The translations under genes were made by a program, and so were the position numbers. 43,538 bases of DNA from Candidatus Edwardsbacteria bacterium (GTDB taxonomy: Bacteria; Edwardsbacteria; AC1; EtOH8), in NCBI GenBank assembly GCA_018821925.1, contig JAHJLF010000051.1:1-43538 (forward strand), in the 5' to 3' direction. The first letter of the stretch is position 1. Every line of letters begins with the position of its first letter. Shown here piece after piece: positions 34,282 to 41,386 of the stretch. The notes under the pieces are model-generated. The model was not told the DNA's origin and made no database searches. It saw only the letters and a list, made by a program, of their open reading frames with translations.

Positions 34282-35007
34282 ATGAGAACCATGATAATGA
34301 TCCCTACCTACAATGAATCAAAAAACATCGAAAGACTTATAGGTCAGATATTCGGCTATACCTCCCAGGTCGATATCCTAGTGGTGGATGATAATTCCCC
34401 GGACGGCACCGGACAGATAATTGATAAACTATCAGCCGAGAATCCGCGGGTTCACATTCTGCATCGTAAAAAATTGAGGGGAAGGGGACTGGCCGGGATA
34501 GCCGGGCTGCGTTACGCTCTGAACTGGGGGGCGGAGGCCATTGTGGAGATGGATGCCGATTTCTCCCACGATCCCAAGCATCTGCCGACCTTGTTGGAGG
34601 GCTTAAACGAAGCCGATGTGGTCCTGGGCTCCAGGTTCGTCAAAGGGGGGGCCGATGTGGGCCGGGGTTGGCTGCGCCATGCCATTACCATTTTTGCCAA
34701 CTGGTATATCAGACTGGTGCTTAAGATAAAGATAAAGGACTGCACTTCCGGCTATCGGGTCTTCAAACGAGAGGTGCTGGAGACCATTGATGTTGATTCT
34801 CTGATCTCACGCGGCCCGGCTATCGTGCAGGAGATACTCTACAGCAGCATCCTGTCCGGGTTCCGGGTCAAGGAGGTGCCGATAGTGTTCATCGACCGGC
34901 AACGGGGCAATTCCAGCTTCAACTTTAAGATCATGTTTGAGGGATTCATGATGATCCCCATCCTGCGCTACCTGGCCAAGACTGAAAAGTGGGGACAATT
35001 GCGTTGA
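34282..35007 (+). CDS. Polyprenyl-phosphate glycosyltransferase (Dpm1-like GT2)
   Basis: 241 residues. GT2 fold with MIMIPTYNESKNIERLI, ILVVDDNSPDGTG, the metal motif VEMDADFSHDP (DAD) and VLGSRFVKGG, closely matching dolichol/polyprenol-phosphate mannose synthases. CTSGYRVFKREVL and FIDRQRGNSSF are also family signatures. It loads a sugar from a nucleotide donor onto a polyprenyl phosphate, giving a donor for GT-C enzymes outside the membrane. The GT-C-like membrane protein at 41376 could use that donor. It has no C-terminal transmembrane domain. The stop overlaps the next gene's TTG start. Confidence 0.9.
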   Translation: MRTMIMIPTYNESKNIERLIGQIFGYTSQVDILVVDDNSPDGTGQIIDKLSAENPRVHILHRKKLRGRGLAGIAGLRYALNWGAEAIVEMDADFSHDPKHLPTLLEGLNEADVVLGSRFVKGGADVGRGWLRHAITIFANWYIRLVLKIKIKDCTSGYRVFKREVLETIDVDSLISRGPAIVQEILYSSILSGFRVKEVPIVFIDRQRGNSSFNFKIMFEGFMMIPILRYLAKTEKWGQLR

Positions 35008-35801
35008 ACAGCGATAAAACAAACACTTCCGGCAATGCCTATTGGGATGATGTGGCAGATAAAGTCGGCGACTATTATCTTATCCCCAAACTGGCCGAAT
35101 ATAAAAACCGGGAATACACCGATCTTCTGGAGAAATGGGAGATCGGCCCTGACAAAACGATTTTAATCACCGACCTCTACGAAGCCGCCTTTGGCAATAC
35201 CGGGATCTATGGCTATCTTAGCGGCCTATCCAATAATGTCTTGGGAACGGATATATCTCGTAAATTTTGTCTCAAGGCCAGGGATAATTTTAAGCAGCAA
35301 AATATTGATATCGGAATCATAGCGGGCGATGTCACAATTGCTCCTCTGGCAAACGATAGCGTGGATGTTATAATTTCTCCGTCAACCTTCGACCACTTCC
35401 CGCAGATAGATCAAGCCCTAAAGGAATGTTGTCGCATCTTGCGGCCTGGCGGAAAATTAGTGCTGGCGCTGAACTCCTCCGACAATCCCTTCTTTAATCT
35501 GGGTGTTCGGCTGGCCGAGAAATTCAAAAAACACGAATATCAGACCGATTATTTCTATTCCGTAAGACAGACAACAATGCTGTTGAAACGGGCTGGGTTT
35601 GCCGTCGGGCGATCAACGGCCATTATGCATGTGCCCATCGGGCTTACCACCCTGATCGAGTTTTTTGACAGGATCAATAATCCGATTACCGACCGGATAA
35701 ATGGCATGATGATCGGCGCCTGCCGCAAATGGGGCCGGTTGGATACCAGGATGAAGTTATTTACCGGTTGGTGGATAGTTTTAGAGGGAATCAAAAAATA
35801 G
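35004..35801 (+). CDS. SAM-dependent methyltransferase (class I)
   Basis: 265 residues from TTG 35004, which overlaps the previous stop (TTGA) and has GGGG upstream; GTG 34989 is an alternative. After an N-terminal region typical of sugar or lipid methyltransferases (YWDDVADKVGDYYLIPKL), the SAM-fold shows LITDLYEAAFGN as motif I, VLGTDISRKFCLKARDN, IIAGDVTIAPLANDSVDVIIS and the post-motif CRILRPGGKLVLAL. Motif I lacks the usual GxGxG, but the rest is well kept. It may methylate a sugar or lipid intermediate. The gene is AT-richer than those upstream, and an intergenic repeat follows. Confidence 0.85.
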   Translation: MNSDKTNTSGNAYWDDVADKVGDYYLIPKLAEYKNREYTDLLEKWEIGPDKTILITDLYEAAFGNTGIYGYLSGLSNNVLGTDISRKFCLKARDNFKQQNIDIGIIAGDVTIAPLANDSVDVIISPSTFDHFPQIDQALKECCRILRPGGKLVLALNSSDNPFFNLGVRLAEKFKKHEYQTDYFYSVRQTTMLLKRAGFAVGRSTAIMHVPIGLTTLIEFFDRINNPITDRINGMMIGACRKWGRLDTRMKLFTGWWIVLEGIKK

Positions 35802-35888
35802 AATTTATACACGACGATATAAGTTTTATGCAGCTTGTCATTCGCTCCAAAGGCGCATTTCGTTTCATACTATCACTTACCGATGAGC

Positions 35889-35996
35889 TCAACCGGGCTT
35901 GACCCCGTATCAAGTACGGGGCAGGCTCCGGAATCCAGTGTTTTCCTGGATTCCCGCTGGAGTTTATCCCGCACTGCGATGCGGGACGGGAATGAC
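35889..35996 (-). repeat. Palindromic dispersed repeat (GTCATTCCCG family), copy 2, inverted
   Basis: Read on the minus strand from 35996, this begins GTCATTCCCGTCCCGCATCG and matches copy 1 (8809 onward) over about 50 nt with few differences. On the plus strand it shows CCCCGTA/TACGGGG around TCAAG (35903-35921), GGAATCCAG pairing with CTGGATTCC (about 35930-35955) and CCCGCA.../TGCGGG. The far half differs from copy 1, so the copies share one arm. No coding potential. Confidence 0.75.
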
Positions 35997-36095
35997 GGGT
36001 TATGTTGCGATTTATGACGCTGAGTATAGAACCGTATGTCTGGTATTTTAAAATGGGCAGTGATCAGAGATATTTTCAAAGTAAAATAAACAGCC

Positions 36096-36293
36096 ATGAA
36101 ATATTTCCAAGAAAAAATAAAAGCTGCGGTTGAAAGGGTCGGCACACCTTTACAGATTGCATTTTCAGAGGTTTTGATTGATAATATAACCAAGGCTAAA
36201 AGCGTATTATCTCAATACTGCTGGCAGGAGAACATCTTCTATTCCTACAAGACCAATCCGGTGCCGGAAACACCAATTTTATTTACGGTGTAA
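36096..36293 (+). pseudogene. Truncated N-terminal fragment of a PLP-dependent decarboxylase
   Basis: 65 codons. Residues about 8-57 match the start of the intact decarboxylase at 37165 (GTPLQIAF, ENIFYSYKTNPVPE, including the PLP-lysine motif YSYKTN), after which the frame runs into TPILFTV and stops. The first two thirds are diverged and AT-rich compared with the intact gene, but the last 38 nt before the break (36231-36268) are identical to 37345-37382. Probably a remnant left by recombination or insertion, not a working protein. A lysine-bearing stub alone lacks the rest of the barrel. Confidence 0.8.
36231..36268 (+). repeat. 38-bp perfect direct repeat, copy A
   Basis: Starts AACATCTTCTATTCC, ends AATCCGGTGCCGGA and encodes the NIFYSYKTNPVP motif. 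Identical to 37345-37382. The two copies bracket the methyltransferase gene at 36300-37175. Confidence 0.9.
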
Positions 36294-36299
36294 TGCCAA

Positions 36300-37175
36300 A
36301 TGAACTCGCCAAAAACATATTTAATGGCGCCCAAAGAGCATCATCAAATTGTTGCCGGATTAATCCGGGCAAAGTGCGGGAAAAACGCGCGGATATTAGA
36401 GATTGATGCGGGGGAAGTTGCTCTTTGGGATATCAATTTAAATTTTATTATCGGCGTATTGTCAAAGACCAAGAAACCGGAAACATTTAAGGTTTTGGAT
36501 TTGGGGTGCGGATACGGTTTCCATACCAATGCCGTGGGCAGTCTTAACTGCCATGCCTTGGGTATAGACATAAACGAATCAGCTATAAATTTTGCAAGGG
36601 AGAGTAATACTTTTCCCGGGAAGGTCGCTTTTTTAAATAAAGCTGTTGAGTATCTGCCGGGCCGAGAGGTGTTTGATGCAATAATTGTCAGCGAAGTATT
36701 GGAACATTGTGCCAGCCCTGAAAGTATTGTCGCTCATTGTAAACGGCTGATAAAAAATGAAGGGATTATAATATTTACCGGTCCCAATGGGCACAGCATT
36801 AGAGAGTTTGCGGAGATCGTTTTATTGCCGATACGCAAAACCAAAATGGGCTTGGAAATTATAAGAAAGATAAGAAAACTTGCAACCGGATTAACAAATC
36901 GTCAAATCACGGCATGGGATCTATTTGTCGATGATTATCACAAACAATTTTATTCCATGAATAAGTTGTTATCGTTATTCTCGGAATATGGCTTTAAATT
37001 AAGGGAATATCAAAATCAGGATTTCGCGGCCACTCTACTGGGGACAATATTCCCGTATCTTAAATTTCCGGCGGGCTTATTTAAGTTTGATTATAAAACG
37101 GCTGACCGTTTGCCTTATTATTTGGCCGGAGGATGGATGATGATTTTTGAACAGCGAGGCGAAAATGGCGATTGA
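36300..37175 (+). CDS. SAM-dependent methyltransferase, AT-rich
   Basis: 291 residues, ATG start 7 nt after the fragment's stop. Motif I VLDLGCGYGFH is intact, followed by ALGIDINESAINFA, VFDAIIVSEVLEHCASPE and LIKNEGIIIFTGPNGHS. The UbiE/Coq5-like core suggests O- or C-methylation of a sugar, quinone or lipid. The gene is distinctly AT-rich and lies between a decarboxylase remnant and the intact decarboxylase, flanked by 38-bp direct repeats, so it looks acquired. Its last bases overlap the possible TTG start (37147) of the decarboxylase and pass its ATG at 37165. Confidence 0.9.
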   Translation: MNSPKTYLMAPKEHHQIVAGLIRAKCGKNARILEIDAGEVALWDINLNFIIGVLSKTKKPETFKVLDLGCGYGFHTNAVGSLNCHALGIDINESAINFARESNTFPGKVAFLNKAVEYLPGREVFDAIIVSEVLEHCASPESIVAHCKRLIKNEGIIIFTGPNGHSIREFAEIVLLPIRKTKMGLEIIRKIRKLATGLTNRQITAWDLFVDDYHKQFYSMNKLLSLFSEYGFKLREYQNQDFAATLLGTIFPYLKFPAGLFKFDYKTADRLPYYLAGGWMMIFEQRGENGD

Positions 37176-38409
37176 CAAAACTCAGGCCTGCCTGCCCGTC
37201 GATGGTTCGGCGAAGGCAATGGAGGCAATAGTAAAAGGGGCCGTCGAAGAACACGGCACCCCGTTGCAGATCGCCTTTCGGCAGGTATTGTTGGAAAATA
37301 TTGACCGAGCCAGACAAGTCCTGTCCAAGCATGGTTGGCAGGATAACATCTTCTATTCCTACAAGACCAATCCGGTGCCGGAGGTCTTAAAGCTGTTGCA
37401 CCAAAACGGGGCCGGGGCCGAGGTGATCTCGGAACGCGAACTGAACCTGGCCCTCGGTCTGGGGGTGCCTCCGGACAGAATAGTATTCAACGGCATATAC
37501 AAATCCCCGGCGGCCTTGCGGACTGCGGCAGAGAAAAAGATCAAATGCATAAATATCGATGCCCCGCAGGAGCTGGATATCGTCAATCAGTTGTCAAAGG
37601 AGGTCGAATACAGGATCGGACTGGGACTGCGGGTCCGTCCCTCCGTGGGCTGGCAGGGTCAGTTCGGACATATCATCAAAGACGGTTCGGCCTACGCCAT
37701 GGCCGAAAGGATCACGGCCAATAAAAAACTGGATCTTAAAACCATACATTTTCATCTAGGCAGTAGCAATTTAACAGCTTATCGCCGGGCAATTGATGAA
37801 TCTCTGGCCTTCATCGGAACCGTAAACAGAAAACTGGGAACCGATATCAGGGCGCTGGACATCGGAGGGGGCTTTCCGGGCTCGAATATGCGGATGCTGA
37901 CCATCTGGGAACAGGCTTGGTTGAGGTTTTTTGATCGGCCCTGGCCGGCCCCGGTGGCAGGCCCCGATGATGGATTTCAAATATTGGCGGAAACCGCCGG
38001 GTATTTTCATCGGACCAGAACGAAATATGGTTTGGAGAATCTTGAAATGTGGACCGAACCGGGCCGCATAATAACCGGCGATGCCCAGATACTGGCTGTC
38101 AAGGTGGTCGGTCTCCGGAAGTCCGGCAGGAAACAATATGCCATCGTTGACGGCGGCAGGATGGGGGCGGCCGGGCCGTTAGTAGGCGAGACCCGGAGGG
38201 TCTCAGTTCCGGGAAAGAACGATACAGGAAATAAAAAATCCTATGATATCGTTGGCCCCACCTGCATGCCCTGGGATCGGCTATTTGCCGGGGCCAAACT
38301 GCCGGAGCTGGAGATTGGGGACATCTTGATTGTTGAAGGTGCCGGAGCCTATTTCGTGCCCATGGAGATGGAATTTTCGTTTGATAAACCGAAATTTGTA
38401 ATGCAATAA
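37165..38409 (+). CDS. Fold-III PLP-dependent decarboxylase (LysA/ODC superfamily)
   Basis: 414 residues from ATG 37165 (GAGG upstream); TTG 37147 is an alternative. The N-terminal alanine-racemase-like barrel has the PLP lysine Lys67 in YSYKTN, HFHLGSS, the GGGFPG phosphate-binding loop and EPGR. The second-domain catalytic motif reads GPTCMPWD (Cys367). Diaminopimelate decarboxylases normally have CESGD there, so the substrate is probably not DAP. Similar C-x-P-x-D variants occur in decarboxylases linked to exosortase and other surface-polymer loci. It probably decarboxylates an amino-acid-type intermediate used by the following ATP-grasp enzyme. Copy B of the direct repeat lies inside. Confidence 0.88.
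   Translation: MAIDKTQACLPVDGSAKAMEAIVKGAVEEHGTPLQIAFRQVLLENIDRARQVLSKHGWQDNIFYSYKTNPVPEVLKLLHQNGAGAEVISERELNLALGLGVPPDRIVFNGIYKSPAALRTAAEKKIKCINIDAPQELDIVNQLSKEVEYRIGLGLRVRPSVGWQGQFGHIIKDGSAYAMAERITANKKLDLKTIHFHLGSSNLTAYRRAIDESLAFIGTVNRKLGTDIRALDIGGGFPGSNMRMLTIWEQAWLRFFDRPWPAPVAGPDDGFQILAETAGYFHRTRTKYGLENLEMWTEPGRIITGDAQILAVKVVGLRKSGRKQYAIVDGGRMGAAGPLVGETRRVSVPGKNDTGNKKSYDIVGPTCMPWDRLFAGAKLPELEIGDILIVEGAGAYFVPMEMEFSFDKPKFVMQ
37345..37382 (+). repeat. 38-bp perfect direct repeat, copy B
   Basis: Lies inside the intact decarboxylase gene at the PLP-lysine codons and is identical to 36231-36268. The sequence upstream of each copy is diverged, so the perfect identity is local. Confidence 0.9.
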
Positions 38410-38419
38410 GAGTTTAAAT

Positions 38420-39619
38420 TTGAACAACGGAACGAAGCCTACGGTATTCATATTGGAAGGCAATTTTCTGGGTTTGGAAATGGCCCGCGAACTGCTCGAA
38501 GCGGGGTATAGCGTAGTGGTAGTGGGTCACTTGAAAAGCGACATCGCCCTGTATACCAGGGGTGTAAAAGGCATTGTGCTGCCATTACCCCAGGATGCTC
38601 CGGATGTTTTAATGGCCGGTCTATTGAAGGAAGCCGGCGAGGTTACGGGGGATAAGGTGATAATCGGGGCCAGCGAGGGGTACGGGAAATGGCTGTCTCA
38701 GAATAAAAAAGAATTGTCCCCGCAGTACAAAATGCTAGATTGCCAGGTTGAAGAGATCACCGCGCTGTTGGACAAATGGAACCAATTGCAAATGGCCGTG
38801 TCTGCCGGGATAGCCATACCCCAAAGCTCGATATTGGACGAAAATAATGAGCCGGCAAAAAATATCAAATTCCCGGTGGTGGTGAAGGCCAGATATTCCA
38901 CCAAATCCATGCTGTTCAGGGATTCTCTGGGGGAAAAGGTTATTTTAGCCAACAATGACCGGGAGTTGAATAACGCCTGTGATAAAACAACCGATCTTGG
39001 TTTCAAGCCGTTGATACAGGAAGTGATACCCGGGGTTGATTACAACCAATTCCTATTCGGTGCGGCGGTAAAGGATGGAACGCCCTATGCCGTCTGCCTG
39101 GCCCAGAAACTCAAGGCCAATCCCCAACCCTACGGAAGCGGAGTGGTGATCAGGACCATATATCATCAGGAGATTTATGACGCCGGGGTAAAATTTTTGA
39201 AACAAATAAATTATTCCGGCATTTGCGATATCGAATTCATGCGCAACTGGAACACTGGGGAGTTCCAGTTCATAGAGTTTAATCCCCGCTACGGACTGGG
39301 ACAGAGGGTGTCGCAAATGGCCGGGGTCAGCCTGGCCGAAATTGCCGTTGAAATGGCTATGGGATCCCGACCCTCAGATATCAAGATTGCTGAGCCGGGC
39401 TTCTACTGGGTCTATTTTGATGAATGGATCAAGGAACGATTGATGCCTTGGCGAAATTCGTTTACAAGGTCATTGCGCACCCCAAGCAATACGGCAAAAA
39501 TATTCGATATCAGGGATTGCCAGCCGGAGTTGCGGCATGTAAGGAACCTACTCTTGTTAAAAATTAAACGCAGGGGGAATATTTTCCCCGGTTTTTCAGG
39601 AAAACTGCAAAATAATTAA
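38420..39619 (+). CDS. ATP-grasp ligase (CarB-like)
   Basis: 399 residues, TTG start 10 nt after the decarboxylase gene. An N-terminal Rossmann-like domain (VFILEGNFLGLEMARELLEA), then the ATP-grasp region: FPVVVKARYSTKS (ATP lysine), PLIQEVIPGVDYNQ, and the metal-binding end GICDIEFM and FIEFNPRYGLGQ. ATP-grasp enzymes join a carboxylate to an amine or thiol through an acyl-phosphate. Next to an amino-acid decarboxylase, it may attach the resulting amine to a carboxylate on the surface molecule. It resembles the predicted ATP-grasp family common in sugar and peptide modification loci. Substrates are unknown. Confidence 0.9.
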   Translation: MNNGTKPTVFILEGNFLGLEMARELLEAGYSVVVVGHLKSDIALYTRGVKGIVLPLPQDAPDVLMAGLLKEAGEVTGDKVIIGASEGYGKWLSQNKKELSPQYKMLDCQVEEITALLDKWNQLQMAVSAGIAIPQSSILDENNEPAKNIKFPVVVKARYSTKSMLFRDSLGEKVILANNDRELNNACDKTTDLGFKPLIQEVIPGVDYNQFLFGAAVKDGTPYAVCLAQKLKANPQPYGSGVVIRTIYHQEIYDAGVKFLKQINYSGICDIEFMRNWNTGEFQFIEFNPRYGLGQRVSQMAGVSLAEIAVEMAMGSRPSDIKIAEPGFYWVYFDEWIKERLMPWRNSFTRSLRTPSNTAKIFDIRDCQPELRHVRNLLLLKIKRRGNIFPGFSGKLQNN

Positions 39620-39627
39620 GGTGGGTT

Positions 39628-40383
39628 TTGAATAGTTTGGAAAAATACTGGCATAATAGATTTGACCGGCTGGCAACTGAGAATATTCCGGATTGGCAAA
39701 AGGCAAGCTGGTGGTACGAGTATATTATTGAAAACCAAAAAAGATTTATCGAATCCGGCCTAAGGAAATATTCTGCTGGTAAAAAACTGTTGATAGCAGA
39801 TATCGGATGCGGGCCGGGCATAAATATTGAGCAACTGACCAAACTAAGGCATCGAATAATGGGGCTTGACTTCTCTATTAACGAACTTAGGTCAGTAAAA
39901 ACACGGGGACATTATGCTGATTGCCAGCTGATTGGCGGTGATGCATCGCTGTTGCCGCTAAAGCCAAATATTTTTGACGCAGCTCTATTTTTAGGCGTTA
40001 TGCAGACGGCTGACGATCCCGAACGTCAGATCCATCAGCTTGCCGGGGTTTTAAAACCCGGAGGTATGCTACTGCTGTCCGCCTTGCGCCAGCACTCGCT
40101 TTGGGAACTGCCCTTTTGGCCGATTTATATACTATCCCGGCAGGGTTATTATCCCTGGCTGGCAAGCCGAAATACAGGTATCATTAAAAGCAGAAAATAT
40201 CTGTTGCCCCGGCCCGGTGATGATCAGAACCAAAGATTAAGAAGGTATCCCCAGGGGAATATAAAATCCTGGCTCGCCAATGCCGGTTTTCATAAAATAT
40301 CTTTTAAATATGACGGACCGGTGGAATATATACCGCATCTATCCAACTCAATAATGATATATGTCAGCGCTTTTAAAAAATAA
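39628..40383 (+). CDS. SAM-dependent methyltransferase (class I)
   Basis: 251 residues. TTG start with AAGGTGGG 4-5 nt upstream. Motif I LIADIGCGPGINIEQL is clear, followed by IMGLDFSINEL, LIGGDASLLPLKPNIFDAALFLGVMQ and AGVLKPGGMLLLSAL: the standard UbiE-like order. The C-terminal part (YILSRQGYYPW) is typical of methyltransferases in polysaccharide loci. The last 23 nt overlap the FemAB-like gene. Probably methylates a sugar or amino group of the cluster product. Confidence 0.9.
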   Translation: MNSLEKYWHNRFDRLATENIPDWQKASWWYEYIIENQKRFIESGLRKYSAGKKLLIADIGCGPGINIEQLTKLRHRIMGLDFSINELRSVKTRGHYADCQLIGGDASLLPLKPNIFDAALFLGVMQTADDPERQIHQLAGVLKPGGMLLLSALRQHSLWELPFWPIYILSRQGYYPWLASRNTGIIKSRKYLLPRPGDDQNQRLRRYPQGNIKSWLANAGFHKISFKYDGPVEYIPHLSNSIMIYVSAFKK

Positions 40384-41386
40384 CGGCGGGATAAAAATAT
40401 ATAATTGCCCGGATGATCTTCCCCAAGAGTGGGATCAGGCCTATCCAGAACAGGATGTTTTTAGCAAGAGGTGCATTCTTCAGCATCTGTTTTTGAGCAG
40501 CCCCCTTAAACAAAATTATTTTTGGCTGGAAAAACCCGGAGAAAAACCGCTGGCTGGACCCGTGTGCCAACCAATGCTTCCTTTTACCTTGGGGCCAATT
40601 ACCGTACATAGACCAGCGACAGTCTGTTCCCTGCCAATTCCGTTCAGCACCATGCCGGGGTTCTCTGATGCCGGCCGGGTAAAAGATGTTGCTGAGGCAA
40701 TGAATTGTTTCCGCGGAGGTTTCCAGTTGATAAGCGGGCTTCGAGAACGGGGGCCGGAAGTCAAGGGCTGGTCATGGCGAAGACACTTTCCTACGGTTGA
40801 TTTCGACATCCGGTGGAGTTCTTTTGCCCAATACCTAGAGAGCTTCCGTTCAGATTATAAATCCAGAATAGCGGATAGTCTGAGAATGGGAAGTAATTTA
40901 AGGCCTTCCATCATCCCGCCCGACAGGCTTGATGAAAAAACATATTCTTTATATGTAGATGTTGCCCGGAGATATCGCTCAATTGTTTTGCCCCGGCAAT
41001 TTTTTACAAAATTTCCTGGCAAAAATTATATTTTAGGCCTGGAATTAGATAACTCTGTCTTAGCCTGGGCCTTCTTGGTCCCCCAAGGGCGGTATCTGTA
41101 TTTTCTTTTTGGCGGATTTAACGATCAATCGAATGAAGAGTACAGCATATACAATAATCTTTTGCTGGCGATAATAAGGTTTTCCATCGAAAATAAATTT
41201 GACAAAGTAAATTTGGGCCAGACCGCAGAGTTGAGCAAAATGAGGATCGGGGGCTATCCGCGCGAAAGGTTCCTTCTGGTCAGGCATACTAATTGCCTGA
41301 TAAATCAAATAATTAAAAAAACCGATATATTCAGTTATCGAAAAAAATATCCGACGCCGAATGTGTTTAAAAACAATGAAAAATAA
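40361..41386 (+). CDS. FemAB/GNAT-like acyltransferase
   Basis: 341 residues, starting 23 nt inside the preceding gene. The C-terminal half has GNAT/FemAB-type features: SDYKSRIADSLRMGSN, FFTKFPGKNYILGLELDN, VLAWAFLVPQGRYLYFLFGG and NNLLLAIIRFSIENKFDKVNLGQT with GGYPRERF near the end. FemAB-like enzymes attach amino acids from aminoacyl-tRNA to peptidoglycan or to glycans; related versions occur in exosortase and capsule loci. No clear acetyl-CoA pyrophosphate loop is visible, so the donor is undetermined. Here it may add the amine- or amino-acid-derived unit made by the decarboxylase and ATP-grasp pair. Confidence 0.75.
   Translation: MSALLKNNGGIKIYNCPDDLPQEWDQAYPEQDVFSKRCILQHLFLSSPLKQNYFWLEKPGEKPLAGPVCQPMLPFTLGPITVHRPATVCSLPIPFSTMPGFSDAGRVKDVAEAMNCFRGGFQLISGLRERGPEVKGWSWRRHFPTVDFDIRWSSFAQYLESFRSDYKSRIADSLRMGSNLRPSIIPPDRLDEKTYSLYVDVARRYRSIVLPRQFFTKFPGKNYILGLELDNSVLAWAFLVPQGRYLYFLFGGFNDQSNEEYSIYNNLLLAIIRFSIENKFDKVNLGQTAELSKMRIGGYPRERFLLVRHTNCLINQIIKKTDIFSYRKKYPTPNVFKNNEK

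Noticed and set aside
36096-41386. Exosortase/PEP-CTERM locus
   Set aside because: The decarboxylase and FemAB-like genes resemble those found with exosortase, but no exosortase or PEP-CTERM protein is present, and the sorting domains in the window are of T9SS type.
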